This document shows, piece after piece, positions 1 through 8,795 of a stretch of 64,000 nt of DNA; positions within the stretch are counted from its first letter, which is position 1; each line of letters starts with the position of its first letter. Below the pieces are notes generated by a model. The model made no database searches and was not told the DNA's origin. It was given only the letters and a program-made list of their open reading frames with translations. This DNA comes from Chryseobacterium camelliae (GTDB taxonomy: Bacteria > Bacteroidota > Bacteroidia > Flavobacteriales > Weeksellaceae), in assembly GCF_027920545.1 (NCBI RefSeq), contig NZ_CP115859.1:3373156-3437155 (forward strand), written 5' to 3'. The translations under genes were made by a program, and so were the position numbers.

Positions 1-224
1 TCTCCGGTTTTAATTTTTGATAAGCTGATCACTCGGTTCAAAGCACTGTCGAAACATGCTGAATATCCTGCTGCGAAAAGCATTTCTGGGTTTGTAAAAT
101 CATCATTGGCACCACCTAAAGCTTTCGGCATTCTTACTTCCAGATCCAAGATTCCGTTTTCGCTTTTTACCTGACCGTTTCTGCCTCCTTTTGCCGTTAC
201 TTTTGTTGTATATAAAGTTTTCAT
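1..224 (-). CDS. ohr: Organic hydroperoxide resistance protein Ohr (partial)
   Basis: An OsmC/Ohr-family thiol peroxidase that reduces organic hydroperoxides in the cytoplasm. Only the first 74 codons lie in the window and the C-terminus runs off the left edge. The readable part starts MKTLYTTKVTAKGGRNG and contains the first peroxidatic cysteine in FAAGYSACFDSAL (near residue 60), the signature position of Ohr. The start codon abuts the stop of ohrR, so the two are co-transcribed. The second catalytic Cys lies outside the window. Family assignment is firm; whether the gene is intact cannot be seen. Confidence 0.93.
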   Translation of the reverse strand, partial: MKTLYTTKVTAKGGRNGQVKSENGILDLEVRMPKALGGANDDFTNPEMLFAAGYSACFDSALNRVISLSKIKTG

Positions 225-659
225 TTATTTTTCTATTTTGCTTAAGATTTTTTGTACACTCTCTTTCAGCGCTATCCAGTCTTCTTTTGTGACATCTATT
301 TTGTTGTAAATTTTTTCAGGAATCTCACAAGCCTTTTGTTGAAGGGCTCTTCCTGATGTTGTGATGAATACTTCAACCACTCTTTCATCTTCCTTTTTTC
401 TTTTTCGTGAGATAAATCCTTTGGCTTCCAGTCTTTTTAAAAGAGGAGTCAGCGTACCGCTGTCGAGGTACAGCTTTTCCCCGATGTTGCTCACGGCAAG
501 ACCATCATTTTCCCATAAGACCATCATCACAAGATACTGAGGATAGGTAATGTCGAGCTCATCAAGAAACGGACGGTAAAGTCCTGTAATCTCCTTTGCA
601 ATCACATACAGAGGAAAGCAAATTTGATTTTTTAACTGTAAAGATTCTGAATTTTCCAT
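225..659 (-). CDS. ohrR: MarR-family peroxide-sensing repressor OhrR
   Basis: A 144-residue winged-helix MarR-family regulator. Seen: an N-terminal cysteine in LKNQICFPLYV (residue 14), at the position of the reactive Cys15 of OhrR proteins, followed by the MarR wing and recognition helix region (LDSGTLTPLLKRLEAKGFISRKR, residues ~66-88). In the family, oxidation of this Cys by organic peroxides releases DNA. The gene lies directly upstream of ohr on the same strand and 27 bp behind a nitroreductase gene, so the three form one unit. An OhrR-box-like palindrome overlaps the promoter of that unit at 1371-1400, which suggests autoregulation. Confidence 0.9.
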   Translation of the reverse strand: MENSESLQLKNQICFPLYVIAKEITGLYRPFLDELDITYPQYLVMMVLWENDGLAVSNIGEKLYLDSGTLTPLLKRLEAKGFISRKRKKEDERVVEVFITTSGRALQQKACEIPEKIYNKIDVTKEDWIALKESVQKILSKIEK

Positions 660-686
660 GCGATTGAAAAATGAAAGTGGGATGTT

Positions 687-1319
687 TTATTTTTTAATAA
701 TGAATTCTTCCATCGGAATTCTTACCTTTTTCATATGAGAAAGCCAGTCGTTTTCTTCGTCCCTATATCCAAGGTACAGCAAACTTACACTTTTTAAGCC
801 TAATTCCTTTAACCCCAGAATTTCATCAACAACTTCATTGCTGAAACCTTCTGCAGGGGTACTGTCGATTTTCAGTTCTGCAGCCTGTGCCAAAGCAAAT
901 CCTAATGCAATATAGGTTTGTCTTGCAGTGTGGGCAAAATGTTCTTCAGCGGTTTGGGCACCGTATATTTCTTTAATTTTATCGGTATAGCTTCCGAAGC
1001 GTCCTCTTGGCAAATCTCTTACATCGGTGTGATAATCATAAACTTTGTCGATTTTTTCGTTGGAATAACTGTCCCAAGCCGCAAAAACCAGTACGTGAGA
1101 AGAATCTCTCATTACTTCAGGATTTAAAGCACCCTGAACCATTTTTTCTTTTAAGTCCTGATTTTCTACTACGATAACGCGGAAAGGTTGCAGACCGGAT
1201 GAAGTAGGAGCTAATCTTGTCGCTTCTAAAATGGTATTTAAATCTTTCTCTGAAACTTTTTTTTTCGGATCATAAGCTTTTACAGCATGTCTCCATTCTA
1301 AATCTTGTATTAATGACAT
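687..1319 (-). CDS. NAD(P)H-dependent nitroreductase-family oxidoreductase
   Basis: A 210-residue FMN-dependent nitroreductase-fold enzyme of the NfsB-like type, expected to reduce quinones, nitroaromatics or other electrophiles with NAD(P)H in the cytoplasm. Seen: the N-terminal FMN phosphate-binding motif RHAVKAYDPKKKV (residues 10-22), the segment ATRLAPTSSGLQPFRVIVV (residues 33-51) and the C-terminal LGLKSVSLLYLGYRDEEND block. It is the first gene of an operon with ohrR and ohr, which argues for a role in peroxide or electrophile stress. The physiological substrate cannot be inferred. Confidence 0.88.
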   Translation of the reverse strand: MSLIQDLEWRHAVKAYDPKKKVSEKDLNTILEATRLAPTSSGLQPFRVIVVENQDLKEKMVQGALNPEVMRDSSHVLVFAAWDSYSNEKIDKVYDYHTDVRDLPRGRFGSYTDKIKEIYGAQTAEEHFAHTARQTYIALGFALAQAAELKIDSTPAEGFSNEVVDEILGLKELGLKSVSLLYLGYRDEENDWLSHMKKVRIPMEEFIIKK

Positions 1320-1362
1320 TTTGTTTATTTTAAAATTAAATTATTTTTCTGTTTTAACACTG

Positions 1363-1370
1363 CAAATTTA
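1363..1370 (-). promoter_or_regulatory. -7 promoter element of the nitroreductase-ohrR-ohr operon
   Basis: On the minus strand this reads TAAATTTG, a full match to the Bacteroidetes -7 consensus TAnnTTTG. A TTG that could serve as -33 lies 18 bp upstream inside the palindromic operator. The start codon is about 44 nt downstream. Confidence 0.7.
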
Positions 1371-1400
1371 TAGCAATTAAATTGTGTACAATATAATTTA
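1371..1400. promoter_or_regulatory. OhrR-box-like double palindrome over the promoter
   Basis: The sequence contains CAATTAAATTGTGTACAAT followed by ATAATTTA: an inverted repeat CAATTAAATTG overlapping a second one centred on ATTGTGTACAAT. From memory this closely resembles the tandem ohrA operator of Bacillus subtilis (repeated ACAATTAAATTGT). It lies directly upstream of the -7 element, where a bound repressor would block the polymerase. OhrR encoded at 225-659 is the obvious candidate ligand; that link is inference. Confidence 0.6.
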
Positions 1401-1586
1401 GTGAAATTTAACATTTGAAAAAATCTATAATAGATATTCATGAAATTTTAAATAATTGATTTTTAGTTTAGTAATAAATATTGATAATAAGGGGGAAGTT
1501 ATATTTCATCTAAAACTCCACAAGAATCGGATTTTTTCAGAACTCTTGTTTTTGAAACTTTGCCATATTATTTTAAACTAAAAACA

Positions 1587-2339
1587 ATGCAAAGATTTAC
1601 AAACAAATTTGCCTTAATTACAGGTGGAACAAACGGGATGGGATTCGCAACAGCCCAACAATTTATTAATGAAGGCGGAACAGCAATTATTACGGGAAGA
1701 AGTGAGGAAACCGTGAACAAAGCATTAGAAAAATTAGGAAAAAATGCTTTTGGAATTGTTTCTGACGCAGGAAATATGAACGACTTAATGAATCTCCGAA
1801 ACGAAGTCATAAAATACACTGGAAATATTGATTTAGTTTTTGCTAATGCGGGTTACGGAAGATTTTTCCCGATTGAAAATGTAGACGAAAATCATTTCAA
1901 TGAATTGTTTGATATGCTGGTGAAAGGTTCTTTTTTCACGGTTCAGCAGGTGTTACCGTTGATGAAAAACGGAAGCTCTGTGATTTTCAATACTTCTGTT
2001 GCTACTGAAATTGCCATGCCAAATTTTTCAATTTATTCTGCGGCTAAATCAGCGGTACAGTCTTTTATCAAAACATTTGCAACGGAATTAACGGAAAAAG
2101 GAATCCGGGTAAATGGAGTAAGCGCAGGTCATATCAAAACGAATATCTTTTACAATACAGGTTTAAATTCAGAACAGATTGAAGAGGCGGTCAAAAATAT
2201 TATTCCTACCATTCCTTTTAAAAGGCAGGGCGAGGCAACAGAAATTGCCAATGCTGTGCTTTTCCTGGCATCGGAAGAGGCTTCTTATATTCATGGTGCG
2301 GAATTAAAAGTGGATGCAGGGATTTCGGTGATAAGATAG
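1587..2339 (+). CDS. SDR-family oxidoreductase
   Basis: A classical short-chain dehydrogenase/reductase of 250 residues. Seen: the Rossmann dinucleotide motif TGGTNGMG near residues 12-19, the NAG motif in FANAGYGRF, and the catalytic YSAAK with an upstream Ser (NTSVATEIA). The C-terminus AELKVDAGISVIR is typical. The reading frame stays open to a TTG at 1560, but ATG at 1587 directly precedes the canonical N-terminus (MQRFTNKFALITGG) and is preferred. It is a single gene closed by the hairpin at 2342-2368. The substrate is unknown. Confidence 0.9.
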   Translation: MQRFTNKFALITGGTNGMGFATAQQFINEGGTAIITGRSEETVNKALEKLGKNAFGIVSDAGNMNDLMNLRNEVIKYTGNIDLVFANAGYGRFFPIENVDENHFNELFDMLVKGSFFTVQQVLPLMKNGSSVIFNTSVATEIAMPNFSIYSAAKSAVQSFIKTFATELTEKGIRVNGVSAGHIKTNIFYNTGLNSEQIEEAVKNIIPTIPFKRQGEATEIANAVLFLASEEASYIHGAELKVDAGISVIR

Positions 2340-2341
2340 AT

Positions 2342-2368
2342 AAAAACCCATCAATTTGATGGGTTTTT
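2342..2368. terminator. Bidirectional rho-independent terminator
   Basis: AAAAACCCATCAA TT TTGATGGGTTTTT-type hairpin: a perfect 12-13 bp stem flanked by A-tract and T-tract. It sits between the convergent SDR gene and the lipoprotein gene and can serve both. Confidence 0.9.
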
Positions 2369-2369
2369 A

Positions 2370-2972
2370 TTATTTTTTGAATTTAGAAGCTTTAAATGCT
2401 TTTAATATTTCTTTTCCTAATTCTTCATCAGTAAATACGATTGATGCAGTAAAATCTGCATTATTTCCAAAAAGGTGATAATAATTTATCAAATGCATTG
2501 TTTTATTTTCTGAAATTTTAGCATTTAGAATATATTTAATAAACTTAACTCCATCTATCGTTTCTTTTGAGGTTGAAGAATCAATTCTTGCAGTTGGAAA
2601 ATTCAAAGATTGGGTTTGATATGCAAATTGATTCAATTCTTTAATAGCTTCATCATAATTACCTTGGCTGGAAATATCATAATTTTTTGTATTTAAAAGA
2701 AATAAATTATCGCCATCGTATTGAAACATCTTTGCTCTTTCTAAGCTTGAATCAAATTGTAATTCTTTTTCATGTAACTTATTGAGCTGGTTTTTGCCCC
2801 TTTGAAGTTGTTCTTTCTTTGTTTCATTATTTAGTTTTTTAAAACGACTTGGAACTGTCATTGTAAAGCCAGTGCTAATATCAACAATTTGGGTTCCCGG
2901 TGTATTTTCTACTTTGTTGCAGCTTATCAACAAGGCAGAGAAAAAAAACAAAATGAGGGATCTTATTTTCAT
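2370..2972 (-). CDS. Putative lipoprotein of unknown function
   Basis: A 200-residue protein with a lipoprotein signal peptide: MKIRSLILFFFSALLISC, with the lipobox LISC placing the acylated Cys at residue 18. The mature part is mostly polar, with no recognised catalytic motif. It contains the segment GFTMTVPSRFKKLN, reminiscent of small secreted proteins with a 'tVP..w' opening such as the one at 53089-53562. The start is 17 bp downstream of the lipB stop, so it probably belongs to a lipB transcription unit. No function is assigned. Confidence 0.75.
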   Translation of the reverse strand: MKIRSLILFFFSALLISCNKVENTPGTQIVDISTGFTMTVPSRFKKLNNETKKEQLQRGKNQLNKLHEKELQFDSSLERAKMFQYDGDNLFLLNTKNYDISSQGNYDEAIKELNQFAYQTQSLNFPTARIDSSTSKETIDGVKFIKYILNAKISENKTMHLINYYHLFGNNADFTASIVFTDEELGKEILKAFKASKFKK

Positions 2973-2989
2973 GGAAATAGTTTATGGTT

Positions 2990-3718
2990 TTATTTGAATT
3001 TTAATTCAGCCTCAAAAACATCCACAAAATGTTTTCTGATCTTAGCTTTAATATCTTCCATTTCTTCCGGAGTCAGATCTCTTTCAAGCTCTCTTTTTAA
3101 AGAAGTAACCTGCTTGTCTTTGATTCCGCAAGGAATGATGTATTCAAAATAACGCATATCCGTATTTACATTCAAGGCAAAACCGTGTAAAGTTACCCAA
3201 CGTGAGGCTTTTACGCCCATTGCGCAGATTTTTCTGGCATAAGGCTTTCCTACATCCAGCCAGACTCCGGTTTCACCTTCGGAACGTTCTCCTTTCAGAC
3301 CGTATTCCGCAATGGTTCTGATGATTACCTCTTCAAGATTACGCATGTATTTATGAATATCTGTGAAGAAATTTTCAAGATCAAGAACCGGATAGCCCAC
3401 AATTTGCCCGTATCCGTGGTATGTGATATCACCGCCACGATTTACTTTTACAAAAGTAGCATCGATTTCCTTTAATTTATCAATTCCGGCCAACATATTT
3501 TCTTCATGCCCGCTTTTTCCCAGCGTATAAACATGAGGATGCTCTACTAAAAGAAAATGATTGGGAGTTGTACTATGCTGTTCAGTAGGAAGATCCCTGT
3601 TTTTAATTTTGAGATCAATGATATCTTTCATCAGTTTTTCCTGATAATCCCAAGCGGGCTGATATTCTTTTATGCCTAAATCTTCAAATTCTACTACTTT
3701 ATTCTGAATTGTGTTCAT
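2990..3718 (-). CDS. lipB: Lipoyl(octanoyl) transferase LipB
   Basis: Transfers octanoate from acyl carrier protein to the E2 and H subunits of lipoate-dependent complexes (pyruvate and 2-oxoglutarate dehydrogenase, glycine cleavage). 242 residues. Seen: RGGDITYHGYGQIVGYPVLDL (residues ~94-114), the lysine in CAMGVKASRWVTLHGFALN and the catalytic Cys in FEYIIPCGI (near residue 196), all diagnostic for LipB. It lies 32 bp after trpA but is functionally unrelated to it. The glycine cleavage T-protein gene at 52006-53079 is a member of one client complex. Confidence 0.95.
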   Translation of the reverse strand: MNTIQNKVVEFEDLGIKEYQPAWDYQEKLMKDIIDLKIKNRDLPTEQHSTTPNHFLLVEHPHVYTLGKSGHEENMLAGIDKLKEIDATFVKVNRGGDITYHGYGQIVGYPVLDLENFFTDIHKYMRNLEEVIIRTIAEYGLKGERSEGETGVWLDVGKPYARKICAMGVKASRWVTLHGFALNVNTDMRYFEYIIPCGIKDKQVTSLKRELERDLTPEEMEDIKAKIRKHFVDVFEAELKFK

Positions 3719-3750
3719 ATCATTTTTTGAATAGACAAATTTAGTGATTT

Positions 3751-4527
3751 TTACGCTTTTATAGAATGGACAAAATCTATAGCCTTTTTCTTCCAGTTTC
3801 TATTTTGTAATAAAATATTGACGAAGGCAGTTCCTATAATTCCGCCGTCTGCTTTTTTGGTCACGCTTTCAAAATCTTCTTTTGATTTAATCCCAAAACC
3901 GATCATTACAGGATTTTTTAATGGGAGAGAAGCTAATCGTGAAAAATATTCCTCATTCTTTAAAACAGCATTTTCATTTCCGGTTGTAGATGAGGAACTT
4001 ATGGCATATAAAAAACCTGAACTTAAAGAATCCAGATATAAAATTCGTTTATCCGAAGTTTCCGGAGTTACCAAAAATGTGAAATTCAAATTGTATTTTT
4101 CTAAAATTTTCTGATAATTTTTCTCGAATTCGACAGGCGGTAAATCGGGTAAAATAAGTCCCGAAACTCCACTTTCAGCACATTCCTTACAAAATTGTTC
4201 AAAGCCAAAGCTTAAAACAGGATTGATGTATCCCATTAAAATTACCGGAATTTTAATTTCGTCTTTAATTGATTTTAATTGGTAAAATAATTTTTCAATC
4301 GTCATTCCGTTTTTCAACGCCAATTCATGAGCATGCTGAATAGCAGGACCATCCGCAACGGGATCAGAATAAGGCATTCCGATCTCGATCATATCAGCTC
4401 CGGAATCCTGAATGAGTTTTATAATATCAACAGTGTCTTCCAATTGCGGAATTCCTGCGGTGAAGTAAATGTTGAGGAGTTTGAGCTGGAAGCTGGATGC
4501 TGGACGCTGGATGTTATTTGGATTCAT
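3751..4527 (-). CDS. trpA: Tryptophan synthase alpha chain
   Basis: Cleaves indole-3-glycerol phosphate to indole and glyceraldehyde-3-phosphate, and works with TrpB. 258 residues. Seen: catalytic Glu in DMIEIGMPYSDPVADGPAIQ (residues ~45-64), the second acidic residue in LILPDLPPVEFE, and the phosphate site GFGIKSKEDF. The N-terminus is odd. The family core begins near LNIYFTAGIPQ (residue ~18), preceded by about 16 residues (MNPNNIQRPASSFQLKL) that are translated through a 7-bp tandem repeat at 4485-4512. The repeat may have expanded across the original start. It is the last gene of the trp operon, 48 bp after trpB. Confidence 0.95.
   Translation of the reverse strand: MNPNNIQRPASSFQLKLLNIYFTAGIPQLEDTVDIIKLIQDSGADMIEIGMPYSDPVADGPAIQHAHELALKNGMTIEKLFYQLKSIKDEIKIPVILMGYINPVLSFGFEQFCKECAESGVSGLILPDLPPVEFEKNYQKILEKYNLNFTFLVTPETSDKRILYLDSLSSGFLYAISSSSTTGNENAVLKNEEYFSRLASLPLKNPVMIGFGIKSKEDFESVTKKADGGIIGTAFVNILLQNRNWKKKAIDFVHSIKA
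4485..4512. repeat. Heptanucleotide tandem repeat inside the trpA start region
   Basis: Four perfect consecutive units of GCTGGAN (GCTGGAA, GCTGGAT, GCTGGAC, GCTGGAT) on the plus strand. They lie within the first 15 codons of trpA on the minus strand. Since 7 is not a multiple of 3, gain or loss of one unit would shift the frame between the ATG at 4527 and the TrpA core. Confidence 0.9.
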
Positions 4528-4575
4528 AGATTTAGATTAAATTTAAATTGACAAATTTTCATTTTAATAACTGAA

Positions 4576-5784
4576 TTAAACTTCGGTCTTCTGACTTACA
4601 TCATTCATCATTCTCAAATACGTTTCCATATCCTTGTCGCCTCGACCGCTCAGACAGATCACGACAATATCATTTTCTTTAAATTGTTTTTTATCTAAAA
4701 CAGCTAATGCATGAGCGCTTTCCAATGCCGGAATGATACCTTCCAGTTTTGTGAGTTCAAATGCAGATTGCAAAGCTTCATCATCGTTTATGCTGAAAAA
4801 TTCTGCACGTTTTTCTTTAAATAAGTGCGCATGAAAAGGTCCGATTCCCGGATAATCCAGCCCTGCCGAAACTGAATGAGGTTCAATAACCTGGCCATCT
4901 TCTGTTTGCATGACCAGACTTTTACTTCCATGCAAAACACCCAACGTTCCTAAGAATGTTGTCGCCGCAGATTTTCCTGAATGTATACCCAAACCTCCTG
5001 CTTCTGCTGCAATGATTTTTACACTTTCTTCCTCTACAAAATGATAAAAAGTTCCTGCTGCATTACTTCCGCCACCAACACAGGCAATTACATAATCAGG
5101 ATTTTGTGTTCCAATCTGCTCGAAAAGCTGCTCTTTAATTTCTTTTGAAATAATACTTTGAAACCGTGCTACCAAATCAGGAAAAGGATGCGGACCAACC
5201 ACACTTCCAATCACGTAATGTGTGGTTTCAGGATTGTTGATCCAGTCTCTTAAAGCTTCGTTTACAGCATCTTTTAACGTTTTAGAACCTGAGGTGACAG
5301 CAATGACTTCTGCTCCCAGCATTTTCATTCTTGCCACGTTCGGAGCCTGTCTCTGAATGTCGATTTCTCCCATGTAAACAATGCATTCTAATCCTAACAA
5401 AGCACATGCAGTAGCCGTAGCAACACCATGTTGTCCGGCCCCGGTTTCCGCGATAATTCTATTTTTACCAAGACGTTTTGCCAATAGAACCTGCCCTAAA
5501 GCATTATTGATTTTGTGAGCTCCTGTGTGATTCAGATCTTCTCTTTTTAAATAGATTTGAGTATTATATTTCTGACTTAAATTTTTAGCAAAATATAAAG
5601 GAGTAGCCCGTCCGACATAGTTTTTTAATAAATCCTGATATTCTTTTTGAAAATCTTCTGATTCAATGATCTCAAGATAATTTTTCTGTAATTCTTCTAC
5701 ATTCGGATACAACATTTCGGGGATGAATGCACCTCCAAATTCTCCATAATATCCGTATTCGTCTGGGTTTTTATAATTTTTCAT
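4576..5784 (-). CDS. trpB: Tryptophan synthase beta chain
   Basis: PLP enzyme that condenses indole with serine to tryptophan. 402 residues, full family length. Seen: the PLP lysine in [15 protein letters not shown] (Lys91), the phosphate-binding glycine loop [12 protein letters not shown], and [22 protein letters not shown] typical of TrpB1-type subunits that pair with TrpA. Its start overlaps the end of trpF by 14 nt, which implies translational coupling. Confidence 0.97.
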   Translation of the reverse strand: MKNYKNPDEYGYYGEFGGAFIPEMLYPNVEELQKNYLEIIESEDFQKEYQDLLKNYVGRATPLYFAKNLSQKYNTQIYLKREDLNHTGAHKINNALGQVLLAKRLGKNRIIAETGAGQHGVATATACALLGLECIVYMGEIDIQRQAPNVARMKMLGAEVIAVTSGSKTLKDAVNEALRDWINNPETTHYVIGSVVGPHPFPDLVARFQSIISKEIKEQLFEQIGTQNPDYVIACVGGGSNAAGTFYHFVEEESVKIIAAEAGGLGIHSGKSAATTFLGTLGVLHGSKSLVMQTEDGQVIEPHSVSAGLDYPGIGPFHAHLFKEKRAEFFSINDDEALQSAFELTKLEGIIPALESAHALAVLDKKQFKENDIVVICLSGRGDKDMETYLRMMNDVSQKTEV

Positions 5785-6412
5785 AAAATGCTCTTATTTT
5801 GTGTAAGTCTTTTACTCCCGGTTCCAATTCAAATTTTGAATTAATATCGATGGAGAAGGGTTGTTGACCTAAAATCTTAATATTCTCAATATTCTGTTCT
5901 GAAATTCCGCCACTTAAAAAATAGGGAAGTGGTATCTCGATTTTATTTAAAATGTTCCAGTCAAACTGTTTCCCCGTTCCGCCGAATGCTTTTGAATCGG
6001 TATCAAACAGAATATAATCAATGGTATTTTGGATAGAATGAAATGACTTAAAGATCTCTTCCGTTGAGATAGCAGATTCAGAATCAATTCTTATTACTTT
6101 TATAATTCCAATGTTAGGTTTCAGCCTTTTCTTTAATACTGAAATGAACATTTCGTTTTCGTCTCCGTGAAGCTGTATAAAATTCAAGTTTGCTTGTTCT
6201 GTTATTTCAACAATTTTTTCAAGAGTTTCATTCACAAACACCCCAACTTTTCCCTGATGATCAATTTTTGAGATTTTTTCTAAACTTAAATGATTCAGAA
6301 CATATCGTGGAGATTTTTCGTAGAAAATAAAGCCCAGAAAATCTGTGTTCAAAAAAATCAAGTCCTGAACTTGCTCTAATCTTGTCAAACCGCAGACTTT
6401 AATTTTTGTCAT
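5771..6412 (-). CDS. trpF: Phosphoribosylanthranilate isomerase
   Basis: Amadori rearrangement of phosphoribosylanthranilate to CdRP in tryptophan synthesis. 213 residues, a (beta/alpha)8 barrel. Seen: the catalytic Cys in [12 protein letters not shown] (residue 7), [12 protein letters not shown], the acid in [20 protein letters not shown], and the phosphate site [11 protein letters not shown]. It overlaps trpC by 4 nt (ATGA) and trpB by 14 nt. Confidence 0.95.
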   Translation of the reverse strand: MTKIKVCGLTRLEQVQDLIFLNTDFLGFIFYEKSPRYVLNHLSLEKISKIDHQGKVGVFVNETLEKIVEITEQANLNFIQLHGDENEMFISVLKKRLKPNIGIIKVIRIDSESAISTEEIFKSFHSIQNTIDYILFDTDSKAFGGTGKQFDWNILNKIEIPLPYFLSGGISEQNIENIKILGQQPFSIDINSKFELEPGVKDLHKIRAFYEKL

Positions 6413-7194
6413 GATTGTACTCTTGTATTAGAAATGAATTCTTCAAATGCTTGGGCAGGATCTGTATTTTTCATAAAATATTCGCCCATTAAAAATCCAT
6501 CGAATCCTTTGTTTTTTAAATATTTAAAATCATCAATATTGTAAATTCCGCTTTCTGCTACAGACAAGGTGTTTTCCGGAAGCAGATTTTTCAACTGAAC
6601 GGAATGTTGCAGATCGACTTTAAAATCTTTCAAGTTCCGATTGTTAATTCCTACTAAATCTACATTGGAGTTGTAATGCTTTATTTCTTCCTCCGTATGG
6701 ATTTCCAATAAAACTTCTAATCCTAGCTCATGAGACAGCTCGGTAAATTCTAATGTCTGTTGTGGTGAAAGACAGGCTGCAATCAATAAAATGACATCTG
6801 CACCCATACTTTTTGCTTCATAAAACTGATATTCGTCGATCATAAAATCTTTTCGCAGAATGGGAGTATTGATATGGTTTCTAACGTTCAAAATATCTTC
6901 AAAGCTTCCTCCGAAAAAATCTTTGTCTGTCAAAATTGAAACTCCGCTTGCTCCGAAATGCTCATAAGCAGAAATGACTTTTAAAGGAGAGACTTTATCA
7001 TTAATTATTCCTTTGGACGGAGATTGTCTTTTAAATTCAGCAATAATTCCGCTTGTGTTTTGAAGGCTTTTCTTTAAGGAGATATTTTCTCTATTAAAAA
7101 ACTCTGAATTTTTTAATCCCTGAAGAGAAATTTTTGCTTTTGAAAATGAAATTTCCTCCTTTTTCCGGTGTATGATTTTGTCTAAAATATTCAT
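6409..7194 (-). CDS. trpC: Indole-3-glycerol phosphate synthase
   Basis: Ring closure of CdRP to indole-3-glycerol phosphate. 261 residues. Seen: IIAEFKRQSPSKGIIN (catalytic Lys, residues ~49-64), VSILTDKDFFGGSFEDI, LRKDFMIDEYQ, LVGINNRNLKDF and LSVAESGI, all standard TrpC blocks. It is a monofunctional enzyme, separate from trpF. Six bp separate it from trpD. Confidence 0.96.
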   Translation of the reverse strand: MNILDKIIHRKKEEISFSKAKISLQGLKNSEFFNRENISLKKSLQNTSGIIAEFKRQSPSKGIINDKVSPLKVISAYEHFGASGVSILTDKDFFGGSFEDILNVRNHINTPILRKDFMIDEYQFYEAKSMGADVILLIAACLSPQQTLEFTELSHELGLEVLLEIHTEEEIKHYNSNVDLVGINNRNLKDFKVDLQHSVQLKNLLPENTLSVAESGIYNIDDFKYLKNKGFDGFLMGEYFMKNTDPAQAFEEFISNTRVQS

Positions 7195-7200
7195 AGCCTC

Positions 7201-8187
7201 TTATTTTAAAAGTAACTCAAGACTTTTCAGCGCTTTTCCACCCAACAAACTTTCCTGCACCATCAAAAGACAATCATCATAAGTTCCGAATTTATTTGTA
7301 TGGTAGAGAGAAACAGCTGCATTGGCCAATACCACAGAATTTTGTTGTTCAGTGCCTTTTCCATTTAAAATATTCATGAAAATTTTTGCCGTTTCTTTTG
7401 TGTTTTTGCCGGCTTTTATACTTTCAGGATCTAAAGTTGAAAATCCAAGTTCTTCAGGTGAATAGATTTTTTCTCCATTTTTTGTAATGATTTTGCTGTC
7501 CTCGGTTAAGCTTATTTCATCATAACCATCCATTCCGTGAACCAAAATGAAGTCCTTTTCATCTTTTTGCAGCAAATACTGATATATTCTCGCAATTTCC
7601 AGATTGTAAGTTCCAATCATAGAATATTTGGGTTTTGCGGGATTAACTAATGGTCCCAACAAATTAAAGAAAGTTCTCAGTCCTAAAGACTTTCGCAAGG
7701 CTACTACAGATTGTAATGCGGGATGAAAGTAAGGGGCATGTAAAAAGCAGATGTTGCTTTTTTGTAAATCATCATTCAATTCCTCTGAATTAATTTTGAA
7801 CTGATAGCCCAATTCTTCCAAAAGATTGGAAGATCCTGTAACCGTAGAAGCTCCATAATTCCCGTGTTTAATTACTTTTTGCCCTGTTCCTGCAATTACA
7901 AAACTTGCCAGAGTAGAAATATTGATCGTATTTTTTCCGTCACCCCCGGTTCCTACAATATCAATGGCATCACTCGCATCCAGATCTACCGGAACTGCCA
8001 TTTGTAATAATGCTTCCCTGAAGCCTTCCAGTTCCGGCAAGGTGATATTTCGCATCAGGAAAATACTTACAAAAGCGGTGACTTCCGTTGCATTAAATTT
8101 ATTTTGAGCGATTTCAATCATGATTGCCTTCGCCTCAGATTTGGACAAAGTGTGGTGATTGAAAAGATATTGCAGAATTTCTTTCAT
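7201..8187 (-). CDS. trpD: Anthranilate phosphoribosyltransferase
   Basis: Transfers phosphoribose from PRPP to anthranilate. 328 residues. Seen: the PRPP/Mg site DIVGTGGDGKNTINISTLASF (residues ~78-98), KHGNYGASTVTGSSNLLEELG and FLHAPYFHPALQSVVALRKSLGLRTFFNLLGPLVNP, all diagnostic. It sits 4 bp behind trpG and is not fused to it. Confidence 0.96.
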   Translation of the reverse strand: MKEILQYLFNHHTLSKSEAKAIMIEIAQNKFNATEVTAFVSIFLMRNITLPELEGFREALLQMAVPVDLDASDAIDIVGTGGDGKNTINISTLASFVIAGTGQKVIKHGNYGASTVTGSSNLLEELGYQFKINSEELNDDLQKSNICFLHAPYFHPALQSVVALRKSLGLRTFFNLLGPLVNPAKPKYSMIGTYNLEIARIYQYLLQKDEKDFILVHGMDGYDEISLTEDSKIITKNGEKIYSPEELGFSTLDPESIKAGKNTKETAKIFMNILNGKGTEQQNSVVLANAAVSLYHTNKFGTYDDCLLMVQESLLGGKALKSLELLLK

Positions 8188-8191
8188 AGGA

Positions 8192-8761
8192 TTAATTCAA
8201 AAGAAAGTTTTTGATAATGATTTCTCCATCCGGAGTCAAAATGCTTTCGGGGTGAAACTGTACGCCATGTACATCATATTTTCGGTGTTGCAGCGCCATG
8301 ATCATTCCATCCTGATCTACGGCTGTAATTTCCAGATCGTCGGGAAAGTTTTCAGGATCAACAACCCAGCTGTGATATCTTCCGACTTCTAATCCGCAGG
8401 ATAAGTTTCTGAACAGCTTGGTATCTTTTTTTAACAATTTTGCTGAGGTTGCCACTCCGTGAAAAATTTCAGAAAGATTGATTAAGCTTCCTCCAAAAGC
8501 TTCGGCAATAGCTTGCTGACCAAGGCAAACTCCTAAAATGCTTTTGGTTGGAGCATATTTTTTAATAACTTCTAATAAAATTCCGGCTTCTTCAGGAATT
8601 CCGGGACCTGGTGAAAGAATGATTTTATCGTATTTTTCAATTTCCTCCAACGTAATTTCATCATTTCTTGCTACATCTACTTTTATTTTCAAAATTCTTT
8701 CGATCATTTGAACCAAATTGTAGGTAAAGCTGTCGTAATTATCGAAGACTAATATTTTCAT
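8192..8761 (-). CDS. trpG: Anthranilate synthase component II (glutamine amidotransferase)
   Basis: Class I glutamine amidotransferase that supplies ammonia to TrpE. 189 residues. Seen: FDNYDSFTYNLVQ at the N-terminus, the nucleophile Cys in ILGVCLGQQAIAEAFGG (near residue 79) and the His/Glu pair in VHGVQFHPESIL. It may be shared with para-aminobenzoate synthesis, as in other bacteria that have a single copy; this cannot be judged from the window. Confidence 0.95.
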   Translation of the reverse strand: MKILVFDNYDSFTYNLVQMIERILKIKVDVARNDEITLEEIEKYDKIILSPGPGIPEEAGILLEVIKKYAPTKSILGVCLGQQAIAEAFGGSLINLSEIFHGVATSAKLLKKDTKLFRNLSCGLEVGRYHSWVVDPENFPDDLEITAVDQDGMIMALQHRKYDVHGVQFHPESILTPDGEIIIKNFLLN

Positions 8762-8795
8762 TGTAAATTATTTATTGTTTTGGAGCTTTTGATTG

